DNA of 64,000 nucleotides from Fimbriimonadaceae bacterium. GTDB taxonomy: Bacteria; Armatimonadota; UBA10988. The DNA lies in the NCBI GenBank assembly GCA_020850355.1, contig JADZEX010000034.1:62001-126000 (forward strand), given 5' to 3'. Below, in pieces: positions 49,041-56,906 of this stretch (position 1 is its first letter; each line of letters starts with the position of its first letter). The position numbers were made by a program, and so were the translations under genes. The notes under the pieces are model-generated. The model was not told the origin of the DNA. It made no database searches and was given only the letters and a program-made list of their open reading frames with translations.

Positions 49041-49156
49041 CCTCGCCTCACCGCCGGTGCTACAATGGTTGCGGAGCCGACGATGAGCGTGCAGGAGATC
49101 CTCGACCGCGTGAAGGACCTCACCGCTGCCGAGCGGCAGTTGGTGCGAGAGGCCTT
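49041..49156 (+). repeat. VapBC array repeat R1 (partial: promoter plus vapB start)
   Basis: The first, left-truncated copy of the shared block starts about 49041 (CCTCGCC) and covers the operator, -10 box and about the first 24 codons of vapB1. It matches the right part of R2 and R3 almost base for base. Confidence 0.85.
49049..49066 (+). promoter_or_regulatory. vapBC1 operator/promoter: CACCGCCGGTG and TACAAT
   Basis: The 5-1-5 inverted repeat CACCG-C-CGGTG (49049-49059) directly precedes a strong -10 TACAAT (49061-49066). The transcript would start about 49073, at the GGAG box of vapB1. No -35 match is present, so an activator or an extended element may be needed; autorepression at the palindrome is likely. 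Confidence 0.55.
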
Positions 49157-49304
49157 GGCGCGGCACCAATCGGAGCCCGCCACTGCTGACACGGCGGAGG
49201 ACCTGGAACGCATCCGGGCGCTCTTCGACGCGGGCTGGTGCGAAGGCGACGGCAGACCGGTCGCCGCGACCATCGACCAGGCGCTCTACGGTCGCCCGGC
49301 ATGA
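49083..49304 (+). CDS. vapB: VapB-like antitoxin 1
   Basis: This 73-residue protein starts at ATG 49083 (GGAG 6 bases upstream). The N-terminal 24 residues (MSVQEILDRVKDLTAAERQL, then VREA) are helical and shared with the two other antitoxins in the array; they should form the dimer/DNA-binding part. The rest (ARHQSEPATADTAEDLERIR to GRPVAATIDQALYGRPA) is specific and would wrap the toxin. Its stop overlaps the toxin start (ATGA). An upstream ATG at 49065 lies inside the -10 box, so I did not use it. Confidence 0.72.
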   Translation: MSVQEILDRVKDLTAAERQLVREALARHQSEPATADTAEDLERIRALFDAGWCEGDGRPVAATIDQALYGRPA

Positions 49305-49729
49305 CGCACCCCGAGGTGTTCGTCGACAGTTGGGCCTGGGTCGCGATGGCGATTCGGCGTGACCCGGCGCATGCCCAGGCCGTCGCCAGACGGCGGGCCT
49401 GCGAGGTCGCTGGCCAGCGCCTGGTTTCCTCCTCCATGGTGATCGCCGAGTCGCTCACGCGGCTGCGGTACGACCAAGGCTGGGCGGCCGCCATCACCCT
49501 GGTGGATGGCCTGGCGGTGTGGGTCCGCAGCGGCGAGTTGGTGCTGGTCCACGACGATCCGCGGCTCTGGCAAGACGCTGTTGCCTGGTTCCGCCGCTTC
49601 GACGACCAGCGCTTCTCGATGGTCGATTGCACCTCGTTCGCGATCATGGCGGCGCGCGGCATCGGCGAGGCGTTGACCGCCGATCACCACTTCGCCACCG
49701 CCGGATTCGTGCCGCTGGGCGCTGCCTAA
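49301..49729 (+). CDS. vapC: VapC-like PIN-domain toxin 1
   Basis: This is a 142-residue PIN-domain RNase starting at ATG 49301. Acidic site residues are visible in FVDSWAW, VIAESLTRLRY, SMVDCTSF and ALTADHHF, in the order D-E-D-D of VapC toxins. Residues from about 96 to the end are nearly identical to the other two toxins; the first 95 differ. Typical VapC toxins cleave a tRNA or the sarcin-ricin loop; the target is unknown here. Confidence 0.85.
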   Translation: MTHPEVFVDSWAWVAMAIRRDPAHAQAVARRRACEVAGQRLVSSSMVIAESLTRLRYDQGWAAAITLVDGLAVWVRSGELVLVHDDPRLWQDAVAWFRRFDDQRFSMVDCTSFAIMAARGIGEALTADHHFATAGFVPLGAA

Positions 49730-49847
49730 GCCTCGCCCCACCGCCGGTGTTACAATGGTTGCGGAGCCGACGATGAGCGTTCAGGAGATCCTCGACCGCG
49801 TGAAGGACCTCACCGCGGCGGAGCGGCAGTTGGTGCGAGAGGCGTTG
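49586..49847 (+). repeat. VapBC array repeat R2 (vapC1 3' end, spacer, vapB2 5' end)
   Basis: About 262 bases are shared with R3, with roughly a dozen mismatches by eye. The block runs from TGGTTCCGCC in vapC1 through the stop, operator and promoter into vapB2. Starts of corresponding blocks are 687 bases apart. Confidence 0.88.
49739..49756 (+). promoter_or_regulatory. vapBC2 operator/promoter: CACCGCCGGTG and TACAAT
   Basis: The same palindrome (49739-49749) and -10 box (49751-49756) as in cassette 1 lie within ten bases of the vapC1 stop, so each cassette has its own promoter. Confidence 0.55.
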
Positions 49848-49991
49848 CAGGAACCGACCGGTCGGCCAGCCGAGACCCGCTCGGACCTCGTCCGACAGTC
49901 GGTGGCCGCCCTACGAGACGGTTGGATCGAAGGCGACGGCAGGCCGGTCGCCGACACCATCGACGCCGTCCTTTATGGTCGGCCCGAGTGA
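49773..49991 (+). CDS. vapB: VapB-like antitoxin 2
   Basis: This 72-residue protein starts at ATG 49773. The first 25 residues equal those of VapB1. The central part (QEPTGRPAETRSDLVRQS) is unrelated to that of VapB1, while the last part (DGWIEGDGRPVADTIDAVLY) resembles it. GTG overlap with the toxin gene (GTGA). It should neutralise VapC2; cross-neutralisation of VapC1 is possible given the related tail. Confidence 0.72.
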   Translation: MSVQEILDRVKDLTAAERQLVREALQEPTGRPAETRSDLVRQSVAALRDGWIEGDGRPVADTIDAVLYGRPE

Positions 49992-50416
49992 CCGCCCCAG
50001 CGGTCTTCGTCGACGCTTGGGGCTGGGTGGCACTGGCGATTCAGCGCGACCCGGCGCATCGCCGCGCGTCGGCCTGGTGGGCGGCCAACACCGACCATGG
50101 CGGGACGCTGGTGACCTCGCCGATGGTAGTCGCCGAAGCCGTCACGCGGATCCGCTACGACTTCGGCTGGCGGCAGGCGGCAGTCCTCGACGAGCACGTC
50201 GACATCCTGGTGGACGGCGGCCTGGTCGAAATGGCCTACGTCGGCTCAACGATCTGGCAGGACGCGCGCGCCTGGTTCCGCCGCTTCGACGACCAGCGCT
50301 TCTCAATGGTCGAGTGCACCTCGTTCGCGATCATGGCGGCGCGCGGCATCCGCGAGGCGTTGACCGCCGATCAGCACTTCGCCACCGCCGGATTCGTGCC
50401 GTTGGGCGCTGCCTAA
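49988..50416 (+). CDS. vapC: VapC-like PIN-domain toxin 2
   Basis: This 142-residue protein starts at GTG 49988. The PIN residues are in FVDAWGW, VVAEAVTRIRY, SMVECTSF and ALTADQHF. At the third acidic position it has Glu (SMVEC) where toxins 1 and 3 have Asp, a conservative change that may alter the metal site. The C-terminal block from WFRRFDDQRFS is shared with both neighbours, the N-terminal 95 residues are not. Confidence 0.82.
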   Translation: MTAPAVFVDAWGWVALAIQRDPAHRRASAWWAANTDHGGTLVTSPMVVAEAVTRIRYDFGWRQAAVLDEHVDILVDGGLVEMAYVGSTIWQDARAWFRRFDDQRFSMVECTSFAIMAARGIREALTADQHFATAGFVPLGAA

Positions 50417-50533
50417 GCCTCGCCCCACCGCCGGTGCTACAATGGTCGCGGAGCCGACGATGAGCGTGCAGGAGATCCTCGACCGCGTGAAAGACCTCAC
50501 CGCGGCCGAGCGGCAGGTGTTGCGGGAGGCGAT
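50273..50533 (+). repeat. VapBC array repeat R3 (vapC2 3' end, spacer, vapB3 5' end)
   Basis: This equivalent of R2 begins 687 bases after it. The identity extends through the operator, -10 box and about the first 24 codons of vapB3, then falls off at GAGGCG. Confidence 0.88.
50426..50443 (+). promoter_or_regulatory. vapBC3 operator/promoter: CACCGCCGGTG and TACAAT
   Basis: The third copy of the palindrome (50426-50436) and -10 (50438-50443) has the same spacing. All three operators are identical, so any VapB that binds one should bind all. Confidence 0.55.
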
Positions 50534-50678
50534 CGACCAGGCTGATCGCACCGCGCAAGCCGATCGGGATCGTCGTGGACGGGCTGCCATGGAGCGCCTG
50601 CTGACCGGTTTCGGCACCGCGGGCGGGCAGCACCTATCGGTGGGTATCGACGATGCGCTGGCTCGGGCCGACCGATGA
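50460..50678 (+). CDS. vapB: VapB-like antitoxin 3
   Basis: This 72-residue protein starts at ATG 50460. The shared N-terminal helix pair ends with RQVLREA; after that the sequence (IDQADRTAQADRDRRGRAAM to HLSVGIDDALARADR) diverges strongly from antitoxins 1 and 2. ATGA overlap with the toxin gene. Neutralisation of VapC3 only is expected. Confidence 0.72.
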   Translation: MSVQEILDRVKDLTAAERQVLREAIDQADRTAQADRDRRGRAAMERLLTGFGTAGGQHLSVGIDDALARADR

Positions 50679-51103
50679 GCCAGTCGGCGGTGTTCGTCGA
50701 CTCCTGGGCCTGGATTGCGCTCAGCTTGCGCGATGATCCGGATCGGCCGCGGGCAGCCGTTCTGGCGCGCCAGGTGCTCGATAGCGGGTTGGGGCAGGTG
50801 ACCTCCCATCTCGTGTTGGCCGAGAGCATCGCCCGCTTGCGCTACGACGCGAGCTGGCGGATCGCCTGGGAGCTGATCGAGACTACCGAAGAGCTGCTGG
50901 CGGCCGGTTGGTTGGAAGTCGTGACCGTTGATCGTCCACTCTGGCAGGACGCCCTGACCTGGTTCCGCCGCTTCGACGACCAGCGCTTCTCGATGGTCGA
51001 TTGCACCTCGTTCGCGATCATGACGGCCCGCGGCATCCGCGAGGCGTTGACCGCCGACCGCCACTTCGCCACCGCCGGGTTCGTGCCGCTGGGCGCCGTC
51101 TAA
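50675..51103 (+). CDS. vapC: VapC-like PIN-domain toxin 3
   Basis: This is a 142-residue protein starting at ATG 50675. PIN acidic residues: FVDSWAW, VLAESIARLRY, SMVDCTSF, ALTADRHF. Its first 95 residues differ from toxins 1 and 2 apart from the catalytic motifs, while the C-terminal 47 are almost the same. The stop overlaps the convergent URO-D gene stop by four bases. No fourth cassette follows. Confidence 0.85.
   Translation: MSQSAVFVDSWAWIALSLRDDPDRPRAAVLARQVLDSGLGQVTSHLVLAESIARLRYDASWRIAWELIETTEELLAAGWLEVVTVDRPLWQDALTWFRRFDDQRFSMVDCTSFAIMTARGIREALTADRHFATAGFVPLGAV
50960..51103 (+). repeat. VapBC array repeat R4 (partial: vapC3 3' end)
   Basis: The last partial copy covers only the toxin C-terminal part and stops at the end of vapC3, the counterpart of the left-truncated R1. 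It differs from R2 and R3 at more positions, including GTC for GCC at the end. Confidence 0.85.
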
Positions 51104-52224
51104 GCGCCGAACTCACCGCGCAGCAGGCGCATCTTCTGGGCGAGGTAGTACTCGAAGTCGGCGCGGCTGATATCTGGTGGGAAGGTGTGATCCAGCGTCG
51201 GCACGTAGCCGCCGGCCTCGACCATCGGCGCCAGGCTGCGCAGGTGGGCGTCGATGGCGGCCGGGCCACGGGCGATCTCGCGCTTGTCGACTCCGCCCCA
51301 GAGCCGCAGGTCGCGGCCGAAGACCTGCCGCAGGAAGGCGGGGTCGGTGTGCTCGGCGGCCCGCTCCAACGGCCAGAAGATGTCCACCCCCGACTCGATC
51401 ATCAGCGGCAACAGCGGCTCGGCGTTGCCGTCGGTGTCCAGCCCGACCCAGCGCACGCCCGCGCTCTTGAGGGTGCTGATCAGCCGCTTCATCGGCGGCA
51501 CGATGAACTGCCGGTAGTGCTCCGGACTGAGCAGCGGCGCCGACTTGAAGGCGATGTCTTCGTTGAGGATAAAGTAGTCGAACTGAATGTCGCGTCGCGC
51601 GCGGCGGGTCACTTCGATCACGAAGTCGGCGAAGAACTCGCACATCGCGTGCACCAGCCGCGGCTGCTCGACCAGCGCGAAGCTGAGGTTTTCGGTGCCC
51701 ATCCACTCGCGCATGTTCCAGTAGAACCCGCCCAGACAGGTGCGGCCGAGCACCAGCGGGCAGTCGCGCTGCCGCCAGGCGGCGACCAGTTCGTCCCAGT
51801 TGGCCGGGTAGCGCGCCGGGTCGGTCGGGTCGTACCGCTGCTTCAGCGCCTCGAAGTCCTCCAGGGTCTCGACCGGGAAGTGCAGGTACTGGTCCATCGA
51901 CATCCGCGTGCCGTGGACCGTACCTTCCTTGAGGGCCTTGGTGACCACCCCCAGTCCGTTGCGGGCGACGAGGTAGCGCTCGGTCTCCTCGATCACCAGG
52001 TACTCGAAGTAGGGCCGCAGCTTGAAGTCGAGCGGGGCAAAGATCTTCGGGTCGCAGCCCAGGCCGGGCAGGCCCGCGAACCAGTCGCCGCGGACGAGTG
52101 TCGGGTCGATCCCCTCCTGCTCCCAGCGCTCCAGCGCCTGGCCCCAGGCGCCGAGCTCCCAGTGCGGCAGCCGGTCGGGCGTGCCATATGTCATCACCGC
52201 GTCGAATCGTTCCAGCGGGGTCAT
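51100..52224 (-). CDS. URO-D family protein
   Basis: This 374-residue TIM barrel of the uroporphyrinogen-decarboxylase family starts at ATG 52224. Evidence: the opening TPLERFDAVMTYGTPDRLPH, the middle FDYFILNEDIAFKSAPLLSP (about 240-260) and the late WGGVDKREIARGPAAIDAHL with LDHTFPPDISRADFEYYLAQ. These are the marks of the large non-heme branch related to methyltransferases (MtaA/CmuA). It lies 22 bases after the agarase-like gene and ends opposite vapC3. A corrinoid or sugar-methyl role is possible but unproven. Confidence 0.85.
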   Translation of the reverse strand: MTPLERFDAVMTYGTPDRLPHWELGAWGQALERWEQEGIDPTLVRGDWFAGLPGLGCDPKIFAPLDFKLRPYFEYLVIEETERYLVARNGLGVVTKALKEGTVHGTRMSMDQYLHFPVETLEDFEALKQRYDPTDPARYPANWDELVAAWRQRDCPLVLGRTCLGGFYWNMREWMGTENLSFALVEQPRLVHAMCEFFADFVIEVTRRARRDIQFDYFILNEDIAFKSAPLLSPEHYRQFIVPPMKRLISTLKSAGVRWVGLDTDGNAEPLLPLMIESGVDIFWPLERAAEHTDPAFLRQVFGRDLRLWGGVDKREIARGPAAIDAHLRSLAPMVEAGGYVPTLDHTFPPDISRADFEYYLAQKMRLLRGEFGA

Positions 52225-52246
52225 CGTCGTCCCTCCCTTCCGCCGC

Positions 52247-55200
52247 CTACGGGCTCAAGGCCAGCGCCCGCGCGTCCTGCACGCGCTGCGCCGCGGCCTG
52301 CCAGGCCGCCACATCCTTGGCGCCGTAGACCCAGAACGGTGGCAGCTTGGCGGTCCAACGGCCCCGCGGGGCCAGGTTCTGGTTGACCGCGGCGTAGATA
52401 TCCGGGTGGTAGCCACCGCCCGGGTCGGTCCAGAACATCACCCTCCACGGCTCTTCACCCGCGGCGCCGAAGCAGCCGCCACGCTGGCGGTCGGTCCAGA
52501 ACTGCGCCGCGAGGTAGTAGTTCGGCACGTCCGGCCCGCCCTTGACGTCGTCGGCGCGGTCGCCGCCGATGGTCGGCTGGCAGAAGAAGAAGGCGTCCAC
52601 CAGCTCCCAGGTGCGGCGGTCGGTGCTCTCGACCCAGAGCGGCTTGACCAACGCCAGGCCGCCTTGCCGGAAGATCGCCAGCCGGGTCGCCCCGCGCCAG
52701 GTGGCCGGACCGCTGGGCACCGCGGCCGCCTGCCCGGCGGCGTCAACCGCGGTGATCGCCGGGCCCGACTCGCGGCGGGCGACCACCGCTTCGACCACCC
52801 ACCCGGCCGCGTTCTCGGCGATTCGCAGGGACTCGACGGTGTCGGCCGAGACCCACTGATCATGCCCATCGACCCGCTGGTGGACCGCCATCGCGAGGTC
52901 GCCGAGGGGCAGCTCGCCGGCCTGCAGCCGGGCCAGCGGCCCGCTGCCGACGGCGCTGCGGAAGGCCGTGTCGCCGGAGCTGAGCTGCACCTGCGGGACC
53001 TCCTGGGCGGTGCCCAGTGGTGGCACGGCGACGGCCTCCCCAGCGGCCAACTGCGCCGGCTGGCCGAGCCGGCCGGGCGTGCCGTCCAGCCACAGCGGCG
53101 GCGCGCTGAGCGGGCGGCTGGAGAGGTTGGCGGCCTGCCCCGGCGTCGGGCGACCGCCGCGGGCCTTGACCCGTGAGCCGTCCCAGCGCAGCAGCTCGGC
53201 GAACCAGGGATTGCCGGCCGGCGGGGCGTAGCGTTGCGACTTGCCCGGCGCCAGGTCGACCGTCACCACTCTGCTGCTGGTGGCGGTCGCCAGCCGCAGG
53301 TGCGCCCGGCCGGGGAGCTTGGTGGGATTGCTGACCACCACCCCGGTGCCGCTGGTTGCCAGCGTCAGGTCGGCCCCGGCCAGACTCCGGGCGTGCCGCA
53401 CCGCGGCCTGCGCGTTGACCGCCGTGGCCATCGCCGTCAGCTCCGGGTAGGGCTTGTCGTTGACGTCCACCAGACCGTAGTTGCTGTCTTCGGGGAAGGT
53501 CGACGAGATCCCCAGCTCGGGCTCGTCGGCCCACATGAAGTAGTGGTAGCCCACCATGAACGGCAGATCCGCCATCTGCTGCGCAAAGATCCGGTAGCAG
53601 GCGGCCTTCTGGGCCTGTGTCGCGACCCGCATCCCGGCGCCGTGGCGGCAGGGCAGGCCGCTGTCGAGGGCCGGGAAGCTCCACTCGGTGATGATCATCG
53701 GCCGCTTCACCACGCGGTAGTACTCGGCGAGCTGCTGTGGCACTTCCTGCACCTGGCCGCCCAGCCCGGGCTGCCACTCGTCGTCGAAGGTCACCCGCGG
53801 GTAGGTGTTGATGGTGAAGATGTCGTTGTACTTCCCGGCGGCGGCCAGCACCTCGGTTGGCGTGCGCCCGGCGAAGCGGCAGCCCATCACCAGGTGGTCG
53901 GGATCGGCCGCCCGCATCGCCTTGGTGGCGACCGCGAAATAGCGCTCGGCGATCTTGGTCAAGAACTCCGACCGCAGCGTCTGCAGGGCGGGCGAGGCCG
54001 GCGGCACGGCGGTCGCCGCCAGGAACGCTGCGGCGTCGGCGTAGGTCGTGCCGAGGGCCTTGTTGACCCCGGCGGCGTCCTTGTACTTCGCCAGCAGATG
54101 CTGCCACAAGGCCTGCTTGCCGGCCGCCGCCGCAGTCAGCTTGAAGATCTCGTCGACCAGGTAGCCGGTCTTGCCGTACCACTCCAGCTCGTTGTCGAGG
54201 AAGGTGCCGATGACCCACGGGTCGCCCTTCGAGAGCTTCGCCTGCGACCGCGCGACCTGCTTGCAGTACTGCTCCCAGCGGGGGCTGAAGACGTCGGGGA
54301 AGCCGGTCCAGTGGATCGGCTCGCAGAGGTACTCGCGCGGGGCGAAGCCGCTGCCGAAGCTGGCGAACAGAATGTGCGGCAGTCCCTGATGCCGCAGCGC
54401 GGCGCTGTGCCCGGCGGCCAGGGTGTTGAAGTTCCAGGCCCGCAGCCGGCGCAGGGTCTCCGCGCCCCACTTCTCTTCGCTGCCGTAGAGCGCCTGCACG
54501 TTGCGGCTGTAGGGCGCGTAGCCGAGCTTCTCGCACCAGTGCGCCCGGAAGCTGATGTGGTCGGTACCGACGATGTAGTAAGGCTTGCCTTCGGGGTCGA
54601 GCACCCACCAGCGGCCGTCGCGCTGCGCCACCTCGAAGAAGCCGGTGCCCTTGGCGACGGGCGTGCCGGGCCGCGGCACCCAGCGCGGGTAGCTCACCAC
54701 GGCGGGTGACGGTTCCGGGGCGGTCTGCCGCACCGTCACGCTGACGTTGTCGTAGCGCAGCCGCAGCCCGCCGGCTCGCAGCGCCGGCCGGCCGGCGCGG
54801 ACCGCCGGAGTGGTGCCCGCCAGTCGCCAGCCGAAGTGGCCGACCAGCCGCTCGCCGTCGAGCACTCGCCCGCGCACTTCGGCCGCGTTGAGGCTCAGTT
54901 CCAGCCGGTAGGGGTGGTTCAGCTCCCAGGCGAAGGAGCCGCCGTCACCAACCAGGTGGTCCAGCTTGCTGCCCGGCTCGCTGCTGGCCAGCCAGACCCC
55001 GTCGAGCATCTCCTGGCACTCCAGATAGCGCTTGCGTTGCTGTGCTTCGGGCGCCATCACGAAGTTCAGCGCCCAGTGGTTGCGCTCGTCGAGGTAGAGC
55101 CCGATGCCGCCGGTCAGCCAGTCGCCCTTGCGCGGTTCCAGCACGGTGACGTCGGCGCTGTAGGTGACCTCGGCGGCCAGCGGGGCCGACTGCCAGAGCA

Positions 55201-55372
55201 GGAAGCCGCTGTCGCCGAGCATCGCGCCGTCGGCGGTCTCCCAGCCGACGCCGAACGGCTCCCAGTGCGGCGCGCCGTCGCTCAGGGCGGGGTAGCTGCT
55301 GAAGTCGTCGCGGAGCGTTTGGGCGCTCAGCGCGGTGGTCAGCAGGGCGATCAGGCAGACCAGGCGAGCCAT
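52247..55372 (-). CDS. Secreted agarase/GH50-like glycoside hydrolase
   Basis: This 1041-residue protein starts at ATG 55372 with GAGGAG 6 bases upstream and a signal peptide (MARLVCLIALLTTALSA). A beta-sandwich N-terminal region (20-220) precedes FFEVAQRDGRWWVLDPEGKP, the usual lead-in of agarase-type GH-A barrels. The acid/base Glu is E395 in FLDNELEW, and the nucleophile Glu is E563 in ITEWSFPA. A C-terminal region after about 660 has CBM-like sequences. It lies in a run with two sulfatase-fold genes, so sulfated galactans or similar marine-type polysaccharides are plausible substrates. Confidence 0.75.
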   Translation of the reverse strand: MARLVCLIALLTTALSAQTLRDDFSSYPALSDGAPHWEPFGVGWETADGAMLGDSGFLLWQSAPLAAEVTYSADVTVLEPRKGDWLTGGIGLYLDERNHWALNFVMAPEAQQRKRYLECQEMLDGVWLASSEPGSKLDHLVGDGGSFAWELNHPYRLELSLNAAEVRGRVLDGERLVGHFGWRLAGTTPAVRAGRPALRAGGLRLRYDNVSVTVRQTAPEPSPAVVSYPRWVPRPGTPVAKGTGFFEVAQRDGRWWVLDPEGKPYYIVGTDHISFRAHWCEKLGYAPYSRNVQALYGSEEKWGAETLRRLRAWNFNTLAAGHSAALRHQGLPHILFASFGSGFAPREYLCEPIHWTGFPDVFSPRWEQYCKQVARSQAKLSKGDPWVIGTFLDNELEWYGKTGYLVDEIFKLTAAAAGKQALWQHLLAKYKDAAGVNKALGTTYADAAAFLAATAVPPASPALQTLRSEFLTKIAERYFAVATKAMRAADPDHLVMGCRFAGRTPTEVLAAAGKYNDIFTINTYPRVTFDDEWQPGLGGQVQEVPQQLAEYYRVVKRPMIITEWSFPALDSGLPCRHGAGMRVATQAQKAACYRIFAQQMADLPFMVGYHYFMWADEPELGISSTFPEDSNYGLVDVNDKPYPELTAMATAVNAQAAVRHARSLAGADLTLATSGTGVVVSNPTKLPGRAHLRLATATSSRVVTVDLAPGKSQRYAPPAGNPWFAELLRWDGSRVKARGGRPTPGQAANLSSRPLSAPPLWLDGTPGRLGQPAQLAAGEAVAVPPLGTAQEVPQVQLSSGDTAFRSAVGSGPLARLQAGELPLGDLAMAVHQRVDGHDQWVSADTVESLRIAENAAGWVVEAVVARRESGPAITAVDAAGQAAAVPSGPATWRGATRLAIFRQGGLALVKPLWVESTDRRTWELVDAFFFCQPTIGGDRADDVKGGPDVPNYYLAAQFWTDRQRGGCFGAAGEEPWRVMFWTDPGGGYHPDIYAAVNQNLAPRGRWTAKLPPFWVYGAKDVAAWQAAAQRVQDARALALSP

Positions 55373-55386
55373 CGTGCGCTCCTCGC

Positions 55387-56844
55387 TCAGCCCCGCGGGG
55401 CGTGTTTGCGCTGCAGGTAGTCGGCGTGGTGGCCCCGCCCGGTGTCGCGCAGCCGTTGCAGGTAGCCGGCCATTCGCGGTGACCAGCGGGTGTGCAGGGG
55501 ACCGCCCTCGCGGACCGTGGTCCAGAGCGGGTCGGTGGCGTACCGTGACTTCACCATCTGGGCCGCGGTCCACTGCTCCAGCAGCGCCAGTCCGGCGTTG
55601 ACGTCGGCTGGTCGCGCACCGGCCAAATCGGCGGTGAGGTGCGGATCGGCGGCGACGTCGTACAGCTCGACGTCCTGGAACATCTTCCAGCCGTCGTGGT
55701 AGCTGCGGATCAGCAACAGATCACCCCAGCGCACCGCGCGTTGACAGGCCCAGGCGCACTGGCTGGCGACCACGCTGGGGCGGCCCTGCGGCTGCCCGGC
55801 GCGGAAGCCGGCGGCGAAGCTGACCCCATCCCAGACGGCGGGGACGGTCCCACCGGCCAGCTCGACGACCGTCGCGGCGAGGTCGACGTTGTAGAGCAAC
55901 CCCGCGTCGACGCGCGGCGCGACGCCCGGCCACTTGACGATCATCGGGATGTGCGAGGTGATGTTGTCGGCGGTCTGGTGGTCGCCGTAGACGTTCTTCT
56001 CGCCGAGATTCTCGCCATGGTCGGCGGTCACGATCACCACCGTGTCGTCGAGCACGCCCTGGTCGGCCAGCACGTTGAGCAACCGTCCGACATGGTCGTC
56101 GGCGTACCGCACGCCGCAGTCGTAGCCGTCGATCCAGCGTCGGAAGGCGTCCAGGCTGTCGATCTGGTCAGGCTGCCGCGGCCACTGACCGTTGCCGGGC
56201 ACCACGTCGGCCGGCTCCTGCGCGCCATGCGGACCGTAACCGTCCCAGTGCGCCTGGCGGATCTCCTCGGTCAGCCAGGCCGGCGCCGGATCGTCGGCGA
56301 AAGGGTTGCCAAAGCCGGCCGGCGTGCGGTAAGGCGTGTGCGGGTCCCAGAAGTTGACGTGCAGGAACCAGTCGTCCCGCCGAGCGTGGCGCTGCAACCA
56401 GTCGAAGGCGTAGGGCTGTACCTCGTCGGCGGTTTCCAGCCCACCCTTGCCGCTGTTGTAGATCTCGCGGAAGCCGCTGTTGAACCAGTGTGCCGAGTGA
56501 CGCTCGGCGAAGGGGCTGACCATCGTCGTGTAGTAACCGGCCTGCCGCAGGCAGTTCATCCAGCCCGTGTTGGCGAAGCTGCTGCGGAACCCCCGGCTGG
56601 GACCTTCGAGCCACAGGTCGGCCGCGCTGCCACCGTGGTTGACGACGCCGGTGTGGATCCCGAAGCGTCCGCTGAACATTGCCGTGCGCGACGGCAGGCA
56701 GGGCGCGTCGGGCGTGTAGCAGTGCTCGTAACGCACGGCGTCGCTGGCCACCGCGTCGATGTTCGGGGAGGTCTGGCGGTGGTAGCCGTAGCAGCCGAGA
56801 TGGTCCGGTCGCAAGGAGTCGATGTCGAGGTAGAGGATCCGCAT
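55387..56844 (-). CDS. Sulfatase (formylglycine type)
   Basis: This 485-residue protein starts at ATG 56844 (AAGGGA 8 bases upstream). The metal-binding start is DIDSLRPDHLGCYGYH, and the formylglycine motif is intact as C49-L-P-S-R53 in DAPCLPSRTAMFSGR. Other sulfatase marks are NFWDPHTPY, VTADHGENLGEKNVYGDH and a C-terminal sub-domain. There is no signal peptide, which suggests cytoplasmic or non-Sec location. Activation needs a formylglycine-generating enzyme not seen in this window. Substrate unknown, likely a sugar sulfate. Confidence 0.9.
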   Translation of the reverse strand: MRILYLDIDSLRPDHLGCYGYHRQTSPNIDAVASDAVRYEHCYTPDAPCLPSRTAMFSGRFGIHTGVVNHGGSAADLWLEGPSRGFRSSFANTGWMNCLRQAGYYTTMVSPFAERHSAHWFNSGFREIYNSGKGGLETADEVQPYAFDWLQRHARRDDWFLHVNFWDPHTPYRTPAGFGNPFADDPAPAWLTEEIRQAHWDGYGPHGAQEPADVVPGNGQWPRQPDQIDSLDAFRRWIDGYDCGVRYADDHVGRLLNVLADQGVLDDTVVIVTADHGENLGEKNVYGDHQTADNITSHIPMIVKWPGVAPRVDAGLLYNVDLAATVVELAGGTVPAVWDGVSFAAGFRAGQPQGRPSVVASQCAWACQRAVRWGDLLLIRSYHDGWKMFQDVELYDVAADPHLTADLAGARPADVNAGLALLEQWTAAQMVKSRYATDPLWTTVREGGPLHTRWSPRMAGYLQRLRDTGRGHHADYLQRKHAPRG

Positions 56845-56906
56845 CCGCAAGTCCCTTCGCAGCAGGCTGCGTCGATCATCGGATGCCCGGCGCCGGACTC
56901 CTCCTC

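Noticed and set aside
49065-49082. Upstream ATG giving MVAEPT before the vapB1 start
   Set aside because: It lies within the TACAAT -10 box, so it cannot be in the transcript. The same holds for the other two cassettes.
49041-51103. VapBC repeats as an insertion sequence, integron or CRISPR array
   Set aside because: No transposase, no terminal inverted repeats, no attC-like hairpins, and the unit is about 687 bp of coding DNA. Tandem toxin-antitoxin duplication explains it.
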